Below are positions 1 to 5,296 of a stretch of 5,296 bases of DNA, one piece after another. The stretch covers positions 1 through 5,296 of the forward strand of contig CALFYH010000258.1 of the NCBI GenBank assembly GCA_937952155.1, read 5' to 3'. This DNA comes from an uncultured Saprospiraceae bacterium. Its GTDB lineage: Bacteria > Bacteroidota > Bacteroidia > Chitinophagales > Saprospiraceae. The position numbers were made by a program, and so were the translations under genes. The notes beneath the pieces were generated by a model. The model saw only the letters and a list, made by a program, of their open reading frames with translations, did not search any database and was not told where the DNA came from. Numbering within the stretch: position 1 is the first letter of the stretch; every line of letters starts with the position of its first letter.

Positions 1-333
1 CAAATCATCCGGATTGTCTGTAGATTTTTTAACTATGACTATTTGATTGCCTACTATCTGATAACTTAAATTAAAATCATCGAGGATTACCGTAAGGATG
101 CCAGATAATTTCTCTTTTTCGGCTTTGATGGAAACAGTTTTGTTGGATGGGATACGAGACTCTGAATATACCAGATTTACATCCGTGATGGCGCCCAACT
201 CTTTTAATACCTGCTTAAGTGGTTTATTATAAGATGTATAGCTGACAATTTTTTCATCAGGCCTGGTTTGGCTCCAGACATGTAATGTCATTATAATTCC
301 CAAAAAAGATAATATAAATTTCTTTAATAACAT
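1..333 (-). CDS. TonB-dependent outer-membrane receptor with STN domain, N-terminal part (cut by left window edge)
   Basis: The first 111 residues of a longer protein are present and the frame is still open at the left edge. It starts at ATG with MLLKKFILSFLG, a short basic start and a hydrophobic stretch that together look like a signal peptide ending near residues 20-22 (VWSQ). A second Met at residue 15 is a less likely start because it would remove the basic region. Residues about 28-104 read as an STN (secretin/TonB N-terminus) domain: a strand (KIVSYTSYNKPL), a helix (KQVLKELGAITDVNLVYSE), a strand (KTVSIKAEKEKL), a second helix (GILTVILDDFNL) and a closing strand pair (SYQIVGNQIVIVKK). 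This domain marks signal-transducing TonB receptors, including the SusC/RagA type, and contacts the periplasmic part of FecR. Plug and barrel domains, and possibly a SusD partner, are expected beyond the edge. It follows fecR by 93 bases on the same strand. Substrate (glycan, siderophore or other) cannot be told. A secretin-type protein with STN is the alternative, but the sigma/FecR context favours a receptor. Confidence 0.87.
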   Translation of the reverse strand, partial: MLLKKFILSFLGIIMTLHVWSQTRPDEKIVSYTSYNKPLKQVLKELGAITDVNLVYSESRIPSNKTVSIKAEKEKLSGILTVILDDFNLSYQIVGNQIVIVKKSTDNPDDL

Positions 334-362
334 CCTACTTTGAATACCTTGAAATAAGGCAA

Positions 363-395
363 CAAAGTTACATTTTTTTAATAAAGTTTGTCAAA
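363..395 (-). promoter_or_regulatory. Bacteroidetes-type promoter for the TonB receptor gene
   Basis: On the minus strand the -7 box TAACTTTG (363-370) matches TAnnTTTG exactly. A -33 element TTTG (392-395, inside TTTTTGACA) lies 21 bases upstream. TTTG / 19-21 bases / TAnnTTTG is the known consensus of the primary sigma factor of Bacteroidetes. Transcription would begin about 20-25 bases before the receptor ATG. This suggests that the receptor can be transcribed apart from the sigma/anti-sigma pair. No Shine-Dalgarno sequence is visible at a useful distance from the ATG, as is usual in this phylum. Confidence 0.62.
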
Positions 396-426
396 AATGT
401 TTGCGAAATCGCTAAATATCAAGAAT

Positions 427-1416
427 TTACTTACATTTTACCTTAGAAATCTTGATATTATTGTCATTTTGGCGGGTATATTCCAGATCATAAGTCAGCT
501 TGAGCATGGTGAGCACTTGATCGATGGTATTTGTCTTCAAAGGGCCAGATGTGAAGGTACAAGCAGTCCAATCTTTGCGAGATGGGAGGATAAATTTTGT
601 ATTATAAAACACCTCAAGATCATGGATTACTACATCAAAAGGCGTATTTTTGAATTCAAGATTTTCGTTAAACCAAAGTGTCAATCCACCAAAATCTACT
701 TGGACAACATCGATTTCATTTTGTTTAACTGATGCTTGCTGGTCAGTAGTCACTAGAACTTTTTTTGTAGCATTTGATACTTCTACTTTTCCTTCTTTTA
801 CATTGACTTTTTTATCATCGCTATTGACAATAAATTTTGTTCCTAAAACCTTGATTTCAAATCCGTCGGTACTGACGGTGAAAGGCGCATTTTTATCAGG
901 AGTTACTTCGAAATAACCTTTACCTTGGAGTGATAATTTCCTGCTTCCCTTTCCAAAATCTGTCATGTCAAGACTCGCATTTTTTTCAAGCCATACTTTA
1001 GAGCCATCACTAAGCACCATCATCATAGGCTCATCAGATGAAATGGCGGTATTCCTGTTTTCAAAGATAAATAATGCGCCGATAACTAAGACCAAAATTG
1101 CAGCGATATACTTTATCCTTAAAAACCAATTGACTTTTGTGGTATGCAGAGGTAATTTTTTTATAATTGCTTCTTTTACTTCTGGTATAGATTTTTCATT
1201 GTCAATTAAAGCTTTATGTTTTAAAAATGCTTTATTAGCATCAAAATGGAGCTGAGGAGTAGAAGCTTCTATAGACCAAATATCACGTATTTGATTAAAC
1301 AAAATAGTATGCTGAATATCACTATCTTTCCAGTCAATAAAGGATTTCTTTTCCGCAGGGGAAAGTTCTCCTGAAAGATACTGATGGATATATTTTATTT
1401 TATCATTATACAACAT
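427..1416 (-). CDS. FecR-family anti-sigma factor (single-pass inner-membrane regulator)
   Basis: This 329-residue protein has the full three-part layout of Bacteroidetes FecR proteins. Residues 1-95 are the cytoplasmic sigma-binding part, with the typical opening IHQYLSGELSPAEKK and a later IRDIWS. Residues about 100-118 (LRIKYIAAILVLVIGALFIF) form the single transmembrane helix. Residues about 130-220 are the periplasmic FecR domain, with LSDGSKVWLEKNASL, LQGKGYFEVTPDKNAPFTV, IKVLGTKFIV and VNVKEGKVEV. Residues about 248-326 (LWFNENLEFKNTPFDVVIHDL onward) are the FecR C-terminal domain (DUF4974). The family holds its ECF sigma factor inactive and, on a signal from the STN domain of the receptor, supports its release. 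It begins with ATG 45 bases after the sigma-factor stop and is followed by the receptor gene, the standard order for this pathway. Co-transcription with the sigma gene is inferred; the 45-base gap holds no full TAnnTTTG box. Nothing is truncated. Confidence 0.95.
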   Translation of the reverse strand: MLYNDKIKYIHQYLSGELSPAEKKSFIDWKDSDIQHTILFNQIRDIWSIEASTPQLHFDANKAFLKHKALIDNEKSIPEVKEAIIKKLPLHTTKVNWFLRIKYIAAILVLVIGALFIFENRNTAISSDEPMMMVLSDGSKVWLEKNASLDMTDFGKGSRKLSLQGKGYFEVTPDKNAPFTVSTDGFEIKVLGTKFIVNSDDKKVNVKEGKVEVSNATKKVLVTTDQQASVKQNEIDVVQVDFGGLTLWFNENLEFKNTPFDVVIHDLEVFYNTKFILPSRKDWTACTFTSGPLKTNTIDQVLTMLKLTYDLEYTRQNDNNIKISKVKCK

Positions 1417-1461
1417 GCTGTACGCCTTTTTAATAAAGACACAAAATACAACGTATTACCC

Positions 1462-1986
1462 TTATTTTTCATAACTATTTTTAAAAATTTTTTCACGAAG
1501 TACTTTTAGTGCCTTTGAAATTTGATTTTCGACTGTTTTTACAGATATACCTAAGTTGTCTGCAATTTCTGAATAACTCATGTCATCAAACCTGCTCAGT
1601 GAAAATACTAATCTACATTTTTGTGGTAGTTGGTCAATATACTTACACACCATTTGTTCTAGCTCTTCGTAATGAATTTGCTCTTCTGATGAGACGTATT
1701 TATCTTCTTTATCCAGCAATTCTGATTCATCTTCCCACTTTATTTTTTGGTCGCGTATATAGTTTAGTGCTCTATTTTTACACGCTCTTTTCAGATATGC
1801 TTCTATGGATTGGTGTACTTCTATGTTATCCCTTTTTTTCCAGATTTCTACGATAACTTCTTGTACAATGTCTTCAGCTATACTTTTGTCTCGAATGACC
1901 ATGTACACCTGATTGCAAAGCATTGCATAATAATTTTTATATATGCTTTCTAAGACATCTTCAGATGATGTCTTATTTACGAACAA
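1462..1986 (-). CDS. ECF sigma-70 factor, Bacteroidetes FecI-like family
   Basis: Region 2 of sigma-70 is plain in LESIYKNYYAML, AEDIVQEVIVEIWKKRDNI and EAYLKRACKNRALNYIRDQK. Region 4, which reads the -35 element, is plain in LPQKCRLVFSLSRFDDMSYS and EIADNLGISVKTVENQISKA, a helix-turn-helix. An acidic linker (WEDESELLDKEDK) joins them. There is no sigma region 3, as expected for ECF factors. LSRF..MSYSEIA..LGISVKTVE is typical of the large Bacteroidetes sigma family paired with FecR and SusC-type receptors. The start is uncertain. The frame is open back to a TAG at 2125-2127, but no ATG occurs before the internal Met inside region 2. I chose the TTG at 1984-1986, which gives 174 residues and about a dozen residues before region 2, the usual form. 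TTG codons at 2013 and 2097 would add 9 or 37 residues of low-complexity, Asn/Ser/Phe-rich sequence unlike the family. fecR follows 45 bases downstream. Confidence 0.93.
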   Translation of the reverse strand: MFVNKTSSEDVLESIYKNYYAMLCNQVYMVIRDKSIAEDIVQEVIVEIWKKRDNIEVHQSIEAYLKRACKNRALNYIRDQKIKWEDESELLDKEDKYVSSEEQIHYEELEQMVCKYIDQLPQKCRLVFSLSRFDDMSYSEIADNLGISVKTVENQISKALKVLREKIFKNSYEK

Positions 1987-2010
1987 GTGATTATTTATTT
2001 TTTGGCTCTG

Positions 2011-2018
2011 CAAATTTA
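2011..2018 (-). promoter_or_regulatory. Candidate -7 box for the sigma/fecR transcript
   Basis: The minus strand reads TAAATTTG here, an exact match to the Bacteroidetes -7 consensus TAnnTTTG. Transcription would start near 2004 and leave a short A-rich leader of about 20 bases before the TTG start at 1986. No TTTG is found at the expected 19-21 bases upstream (GAGT or AGGA stand there), so this is only half a promoter. If it is real, the open frame from 2097 to 1987 is not translated. Confidence 0.3.
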
Positions 2019-2183
2019 TCTTTGATTGGCTAAAGTTACTCCTATTTAGACTAAAAAAAGATGTAAAGATACATTGGTATTGTAAAAAATTTTGCAAAAA
2101 TTCAATTTTGTTCTTTTCTTGCGGCTAGTTTTAGGGTTGAAAATTAGAAATTATGAAACATTCGGATTTTTAATGCTAGAAAA

Positions 2184-2214
2184 TTTCTGATAATAAAATT
2201 ATTTTATACTTTTG
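2184..2214 (+). promoter_or_regulatory. Promoter of the tRNA-His gene
   Basis: A perfect -7 box TACTTTTG (2207-2214) fits the Bacteroidetes consensus TAnnTTTG, and TTTC (2184-2187) stands 19 bases upstream as a one-mismatch -33 element. Transcription would start near 2220, leaving about a dozen leader bases before the mature tRNA. The spacer and flanks are very AT-rich. The sigma-factor gene diverges on the other side. Confidence 0.6.
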
Positions 2215-2231
2215 CGTCGCAATTTTAAAAC

Positions 2232-2306
2232 GGAGGTTATAGCTCAGTTGGTTAGAGCATCGGTTTGTGGTACCGAGGGTCGTGGGTTCGAGCCCCATTA
2301 GCCTCC
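2232..2306 (+). tRNA. tRNA-His (anticodon GTG)
   Basis: A full cloverleaf folds by eye. The acceptor stem GAGGTTA (2233-2239) pairs with TAGCCTC (2299-2305), with one G-U. The D arm is GCTC/GAGC. The anticodon stem TCGGT/ACCGA encloses the loop TTGTGGT with anticodon GTG at 2267-2269. The variable loop is GGGTC. The T arm GTGGG/CCCAT encloses TTCGAGC. The extra 5' G at 2232 lies opposite the discriminator C at 2306; this G-1:C73 pair is the identity element of bacterial tRNA-His and fixes both ends. The 3' CCA is not encoded (CAA follows). It has its own promoter and terminator and appears to be a single-gene transcript. Confidence 0.97.
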
Positions 2307-2310
2307 CAAA

Positions 2311-2354
2311 AAAAGAGACAATAGTTTTAAAAATTATTGTCTCTTTTGTTTTTT
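2311..2354 (+). terminator. Rho-independent terminator of tRNA-His, probably shared by the convergent HMA gene
   Basis: AAAAGAGACAATA (2311-2323) pairs perfectly with TATTGTCTCTTTT (2335-2347), and the stem extends by a G-U and three A-T pairs to a three-base loop, about 17 pairs in all. On the plus strand it is followed by G and six T (2349-2354). On the minus strand the stem runs straight into the complement of the A run at 2308-2314, giving a T tract as well, so it should also stop transcripts of the HMA gene that ends at 2372. The stem is rich in A-T pairs, with the GAGAC/GTCTC core supplying most of the strength. Confidence 0.87.
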
Positions 2355-2371
2355 AGCCTTGAAGAAGAATG

Positions 2372-2632
2372 TCAAGAAGTTACTCTCCCGATCATACAAC
2401 TCACAAAAGATGTAGCCGTAGTTAATCCGGATCCTTGACCTGGCTCAGGATAACCCATTGAATGCAAGCGGGATACAATTTCATCTCTGTCTATTTCATC
2501 CTTTCCTTCCACATCTATTGTGCCTTTTTCTACGTTTACTTGAACTTGCTCGACTCCTTTGATTTTCAAAAGTCCGTTTTTTATCGTATTGGCACAACCA
2601 TGACATTTTATATTTTCTACCTTGATTTCCAT
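2372..2632 (-). CDS. Small heavy-metal-associated (HMA) domain protein, CopZ-like metallochaperone
   Basis: This 86-residue cytoplasmic protein has no signal peptide. Residues 1-65 form an HMA ferredoxin-like fold: strand MEIKVENIKC, helix ANTIKNGLLKIKGV, strand EQVQVNVEKG, strand TIDVEGK, helix RDEIVSRLHSMGY. The metal site is Cys10-His-Gly-Cys13 (KCHGC), the CxxC of copper and other soft-metal chaperones, but with Lys in place of the usual Met-Thr before the first Cys. After GYPEP a 20-residue tail ends in SFVSCMIGRVTS with a third cysteine (Cys79); to my knowledge such a tail recurs in Bacteroidetes HMA proteins. It starts at an ATG preceded by an AT-rich leader without a Shine-Dalgarno sequence. 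No metal ATPase or regulator lies next to it in the window, so metal and partner are unknown. It is divergent from the glycosyltransferase gene and convergent with tRNA-His. Confidence 0.92.
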   Translation of the reverse strand: MEIKVENIKCHGCANTIKNGLLKIKGVEQVQVNVEKGTIDVEGKDEIDRDEIVSRLHSMGYPEPGQGSGLTTATSFVSCMIGRVTS

Positions 2633-2735
2633 TTTATTATACTTTTATTTAAAAAATTAAACAGATTTTGAAATAGTTTAGTTTCCTAGTGAAACGATTT
2701 AATAATAAAAAGGCTACACGATATGGAATTTAATC

Positions 2736-2743
2736 TATCTTTG
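2736..2743 (+). promoter_or_regulatory. Candidate -7 box for the glycosyltransferase gene
   Basis: TATCTTTG is an exact TAnnTTTG match lying 61 bases before the GTG start. No TTTG is seen at the proper spacing upstream (2713-2716 reads GCTA), so support is partial. Transcription would begin near 2749. This reading conflicts with a possible upstream ATG start at 2723, because the box would then lie within coding sequence. Confidence 0.42.
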
Positions 2744-2804
2744 TTTTTAAAATTGTTCAGATCTGCAAGTAGAAAATAATATATCCAAATTTTTCATTCC
2801 AATC

Positions 2805-4331
2805 GTGCTGGTGATAATGAGTTTCATATATGGGATTCATTTCTTTTATTTTCATGGTGGATACTTTGGTTTTGATGATATAGAATATTGCAGATTGGCG
2901 GACAGTCTTTTAAAGGGCAATTTCTCGCATGACTCATTGTATGCACATCGATATGCAGGATTTGCCTTGCTTGCTTTCAATTACTCGGTATTTGGTGTCA
3001 CAGATTTTGCCAATTTTTTAACCGGTTTTTTACAGTTATGTATTATTGTATCTTTGTATTTGTGGGCAGTAAAGGATCTACCAATAAATAGTTGTCTCAT
3101 TGGCGCATTGTTTTTGATTTTTGCACCCATGCATCTGATGTACGTAGAAAAACCTATGCCAGATATAACTATCGAGTTAGGATTTTTCATATGTTTTTTG
3201 AGCTATTATTCCGAAAAGTTTAATCTTAATCTGGTTTCCAAGACATTTGCTTGGTTTGCAATAGGCGTAATTTTGATATTTTTTTCTAAAGAGACATTTC
3301 TTATTTTCTATCCTTTTTTTCTGATCTTAATGCTGTCTGATATATTTAATAAGAGACATCAATATTTTTGGAAAATGGTTTTGATTATTTTATCAATATT
3401 CGGATTGATTTACTTATTGTATTCTTACTTTATTTTAGGTGATTTATTAGCGCGAGTCCATCATATTTTTGCAGGGCAGTATATTTCCGCCTGTTCTTAT
3501 GATCTACTGCCCATTAGTGCGACTTTAGAAAGAATCGGATTTCAGTTGTGGAACGAGCTTATTCGAAATTTATTTCTGATACCGCTTTGTTTTTTACCTA
3601 TGACGTGGGCGTCAAAAAATAAGAAACTCCATTTCGTAGCCGTTAGTTTTATAAGTTTATTATTGCTTTCAAATTTCATGACGATTTCTTATACGTCATA
3701 TGCACCGCTTTGCCCAGATCCGAGACACGTCATGTATGTTTTACCTATAGGCGCGCTTCTAATTGCCTTTGGAATAACCAATCTCTCTGTTTCGTCTAAC
3801 AAATTGGTCGTAATTTCTCTGGTGTCGGTGATACTGTTGTTGAGTCTAAGTGTCTTTAAGCAGTACGAAAATACTTGGTTGTTTTATTTGCCACTAATGG
3901 GATCTATCTTACTTGGATTCAAGGCTCAAATTAGATGGGCTTTTGTACTAATGTTTATTGCTTGGATAAGTGTCTTTGTGCAAAACAGTTTGTACAATAA
4001 AAAAGTAAATTATAAAGAACAAAAACAATTGAATATCAATGTCATTGACAAAATAGGTGGATTCAAATATATCATCACAGATAGGGTAAATCACGATTAT
4101 GGGTTGCTCCATAGCCGATTTGATACGACGAAAGTACGCTTCTTAGATTATAAGGCATTAGATACGTTGACTTTGAAGCCTGATGCACCACAGTATCTGA
4201 TCATTAACGGCATGACATCTTATTTCAGCAATACTTCATGGGAAAGCTTACCAGAATTTGCCAGAACTGCGCATGAAAAGTTGCCGAAAATCTATGAAAA
4301 TAAAAGTGGTACAGTGTATAAGGTCAAGTAA
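2805..4331 (+). CDS. Multi-pass membrane glycosyltransferase, GT-C fold (PMT/ArnT-like, GT39-type)
   Basis: The 508-residue protein is an integral membrane protein with roughly 11-13 hydrophobic helices up to residue about 394, then a soluble, probably periplasmic C-terminal part (395-508) with strands such as KYIITDRV and PQYLIING. GT-C hallmarks are visible. An acidic pair in the first outer loop (FGFDDIEYCRLADSLL, Asp24-Asp25) stands where the family has its catalytic or metal-binding DD/DE. HRYAGFALLAFNYSVFGVTD is like the P-L-x-x-x-L-F-G-V segment of PMT enzymes. PMPD (117-120), SKETFLIFYPFFLIL (KE at 162-163) and PRHVMYVLPIGALL (306-319) match later conserved points. Such enzymes move sugars from polyprenyl-phosphate carriers to lipids or proteins on the outer face of the inner membrane; donor and acceptor are unknown. 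Start: GTG at 2805. The next Met (2817) would cut the first helix to 12 residues, and no ATG, GTG or TTG lies further upstream in frame before a TAA at 2748. The real N-terminus may lie upstream. No neighbour hints at a pathway. Confidence 0.85.
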   Translation: MLVIMSFIYGIHFFYFHGGYFGFDDIEYCRLADSLLKGNFSHDSLYAHRYAGFALLAFNYSVFGVTDFANFLTGFLQLCIIVSLYLWAVKDLPINSCLIGALFLIFAPMHLMYVEKPMPDITIELGFFICFLSYYSEKFNLNLVSKTFAWFAIGVILIFFSKETFLIFYPFFLILMLSDIFNKRHQYFWKMVLIILSIFGLIYLLYSYFILGDLLARVHHIFAGQYISACSYDLLPISATLERIGFQLWNELIRNLFLIPLCFLPMTWASKNKKLHFVAVSFISLLLLSNFMTISYTSYAPLCPDPRHVMYVLPIGALLIAFGITNLSVSSNKLVVISLVSVILLLSLSVFKQYENTWLFYLPLMGSILLGFKAQIRWAFVLMFIAWISVFVQNSLYNKKVNYKEQKQLNINVIDKIGGFKYIITDRVNHDYGLLHSRFDTTKVRFLDYKALDTLTLKPDAPQYLIINGMTSYFSNTSWESLPEFARTAHEKLPKIYENKSGTVYKVK

Positions 4332-4363
4332 GAACCAAGTTGTTTATCAAAGCTAACTCAAGG

Positions 4364-5296
4364 TTAATATAAAACCATTTTTTTTGGAATAACTATACCC
4401 GATTTTGTATAAAACTTGATAATATACACGCCTTTTGCTAAGCTTTGACTCGACAAATCCATATTACTTGGGTAATCGGCTTCAAAAACTGAAATACCAG
4501 ATAGATTCACCAATTCAAATTTTGAAATCAAATTCATGTCATATACAATATTAACGGATTCATGGGCAGGATTAGGTAGGATTTGAATATTTAAATTTAC
4601 ATCAATTTGTTGGTCGATAGAGGAAAGGATCTCAACGGTTCTTCCTTTTTCATTACTTCCACAATCATTGGTACTTATCAACTTTACCATGTACGACCCG
4701 AAATTATCATAGGTATGAATAGGAGAAATTTCGGTACTCGTATTATTGTCTCCAAAATCCCATAGATACTGTGTCGCATCCATACTTTCATTTTTGAAGG
4801 TAAAAGTCTTATCATCTTGAGTAAATGTAAATTCTGCTACTGGCGATGGGTTTATCGTAATAAAGGCACTATCTTGAGTATTACATCCGCTAAGTCCATT
4901 GCTGAATTCTACGGTAATCCATGAAGAGCCAGATTTAGTCCATTTAATTTCAATGCTTGACGTACCTTGTCCTTGTGTGATCGTACCATTTTCTACTTGC
5001 CAAAAGATATCTGTAGAAATATTGTTTTGTACTTTTGTTGTAAAGACCTTGTTTACACAGACTGATGTTTCTTGGGCGCTTATTGTAGGATGTATGATGT
5101 CATAAGCCTTCCAAATTCCGCCGCCCATCGTGGTGACCCACATTTCACAAGGTGCAAATGGATTGAAAAATATTTTTTTTGGTCTGATATAAGGATAATT
5201 TTCTACCCTTTGGAAGTCGTAAATGCCTGTTTCGTATTCTGTAGAAACATACAATCCGTCGTATTCTGTGCTGACATAAATTCTATTGCTGACATT
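4364..5296 (-). CDS. Secreted protein with PKD domains and T9SS C-terminal sorting domain, C-terminal part (N-terminus beyond right edge)
   Basis: The frame stays open to the right edge, so these 310 residues are only the C-terminal end. Residues 1-64 (NVSNRIYVSTEYDGLYVSTE, then NPFAPCEMWVTTMGGGIWKA) look like the last blades of a BNR/sortilin-type beta-propeller as in GH74-like proteins. Residues about 78-152 (FWQVENGTITQGQG, IEIKWTKSG, GLSGCNT) fit a PKD-like Ig domain. Residues about 153-224 are a classic PKD domain with YLWDFGDNNTSTEISPIHTY and FGSYMVKLISTNDCGSNEKG. Residues about 235-310 are a type A T9SS sorting domain (Por_Secre_tail): LNIQILPNPAHESVNIVYDM, FELVNLSGISVFE, LAKGVYIIKFYTKSG and the final KKMVLY. 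The protein is thus expected to be exported by Sec, passed through the type IX system and anchored or released at the surface. Its enzymatic or adhesive role depends on the missing part. It converges on the glycosyltransferase gene with a 32-base gap and no convincing terminator. Confidence 0.93.
   Translation of the reverse strand, partial: NVSNRIYVSTEYDGLYVSTEYETGIYDFQRVENYPYIRPKKIFFNPFAPCEMWVTTMGGGIWKAYDIIHPTISAQETSVCVNKVFTTKVQNNISTDIFWQVENGTITQGQGTSSIEIKWTKSGSSWITVEFSNGLSGCNTQDSAFITINPSPVAEFTFTQDDKTFTFKNESMDATQYLWDFGDNNTSTEISPIHTYDNFGSYMVKLISTNDCGSNEKGRTVEILSSIDQQIDVNLNIQILPNPAHESVNIVYDMNLISKFELVNLSGISVFEADYPSNMDLSSQSLAKGVYIIKFYTKSGIVIPKKMVLY

Noticed and set aside
403..412. Palindrome GCGAAATCGC after fecR, as a terminator
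   Set aside because: The stem is only three or four pairs and no T tract follows, so it is unlikely to stop transcription before the receptor gene.
388..1856. Several open frames of about 90-115 codons on the plus strand opposite the fecR and sigma genes
   Set aside because: They lie fully antisense to clearly recognised genes, have no family resemblance or conserved motif, and are rich in Phe, Ser and Leu as expected from reading the reverse of an AT-rich coding strand.
2232..2306. tRNA-His as the attachment site of an integrated element
   Set aside because: No repeat of the tRNA 3' end and no integrase are seen within the window.
2462..2671. Plus-strand frame of 69 codons opposite the HMA gene
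   Set aside because: It is the antisense shadow of the HMA codons and carries no recognisable motif.
2681..2695. Inverted repeat GTTTC-CTAGT-GAAAC between the HMA and glycosyltransferase genes, as an operator
   Set aside because: A five-base arm is short and likely by chance in such AT-rich DNA. It overlaps no identified promoter and no second copy is seen.
4332..4366. Imperfect AACC...GGTT hairpin between the converging glycosyltransferase and T9SS-protein genes, as a terminator
   Set aside because: The stem is broken by mismatches and the nearest T run is more than ten bases away, inside the coding sequence of the opposite gene.
5234..5254. TTG at 5254 as the start of the secreted protein
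   Set aside because: The frame is open to the window edge with similar propeller-like sequence before it, and there is no signal peptide, which a T9SS cargo needs. The gene clearly begins outside the window.

Overview
The window looks like chromosomal DNA of a Bacteroidota bacterium. Five things point that way: the AT-rich base composition, a FecI/FecR/TonB-receptor signalling cassette of the Bacteroidetes type, promoter -7 boxes of the form TAnnTTTG, the absence of Shine-Dalgarno sequences, and a cell-surface protein ending in a type IX secretion (T9SS) sorting domain. The genus cannot be told from the sequence; a gliding or free-living lineage of the Saprospiria, Cytophagia or Chitinophagia kind is my guess.

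Left part (1-1986, all minus strand, read right to left): an ECF sigma factor, then a FecR-type anti-sigma factor 45 bases on, then the beginning of an outer-membrane TonB-dependent receptor that carries an N-terminal STN signalling domain. The receptor runs off the left edge. In this known trans-envelope pathway, substrate binding at the receptor is passed through the STN domain to the periplasmic part of FecR, which releases the sigma factor in the cytoplasm. The receptor has what looks like its own housekeeping-type promoter in the 93-base gap after fecR.

Middle part (2207-2632): a plus-strand tRNA-His with its own promoter, and a small minus-strand heavy-metal-associated (HMA) domain protein. 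The two converge on one shared, probably bidirectional, hairpin terminator.

Right part (2736-5296): a plus-strand multi-pass membrane glycosyltransferase of the GT-C/PMT-ArnT type, converging with a 32-base gap on the 3' end of a large minus-strand secreted protein (beta-propeller-like remnant, PKD-like domain, PKD domain, T9SS C-terminal sorting domain) whose N-terminus lies beyond the right edge.

No stretch longer than 300 bases lacks a gene. I see no insertion sequence, CRISPR array, integration site or phage gene. I do not see an undescribed system. The observations most worth checking are the missing ATG starts of the sigma factor and the glycosyltransferase (the latter possibly due to a one-base frameshift in its leader), the separate promoter of the receptor gene, and a visible resemblance between the C-terminus of FecR and the STN domain of the adjacent receptor.
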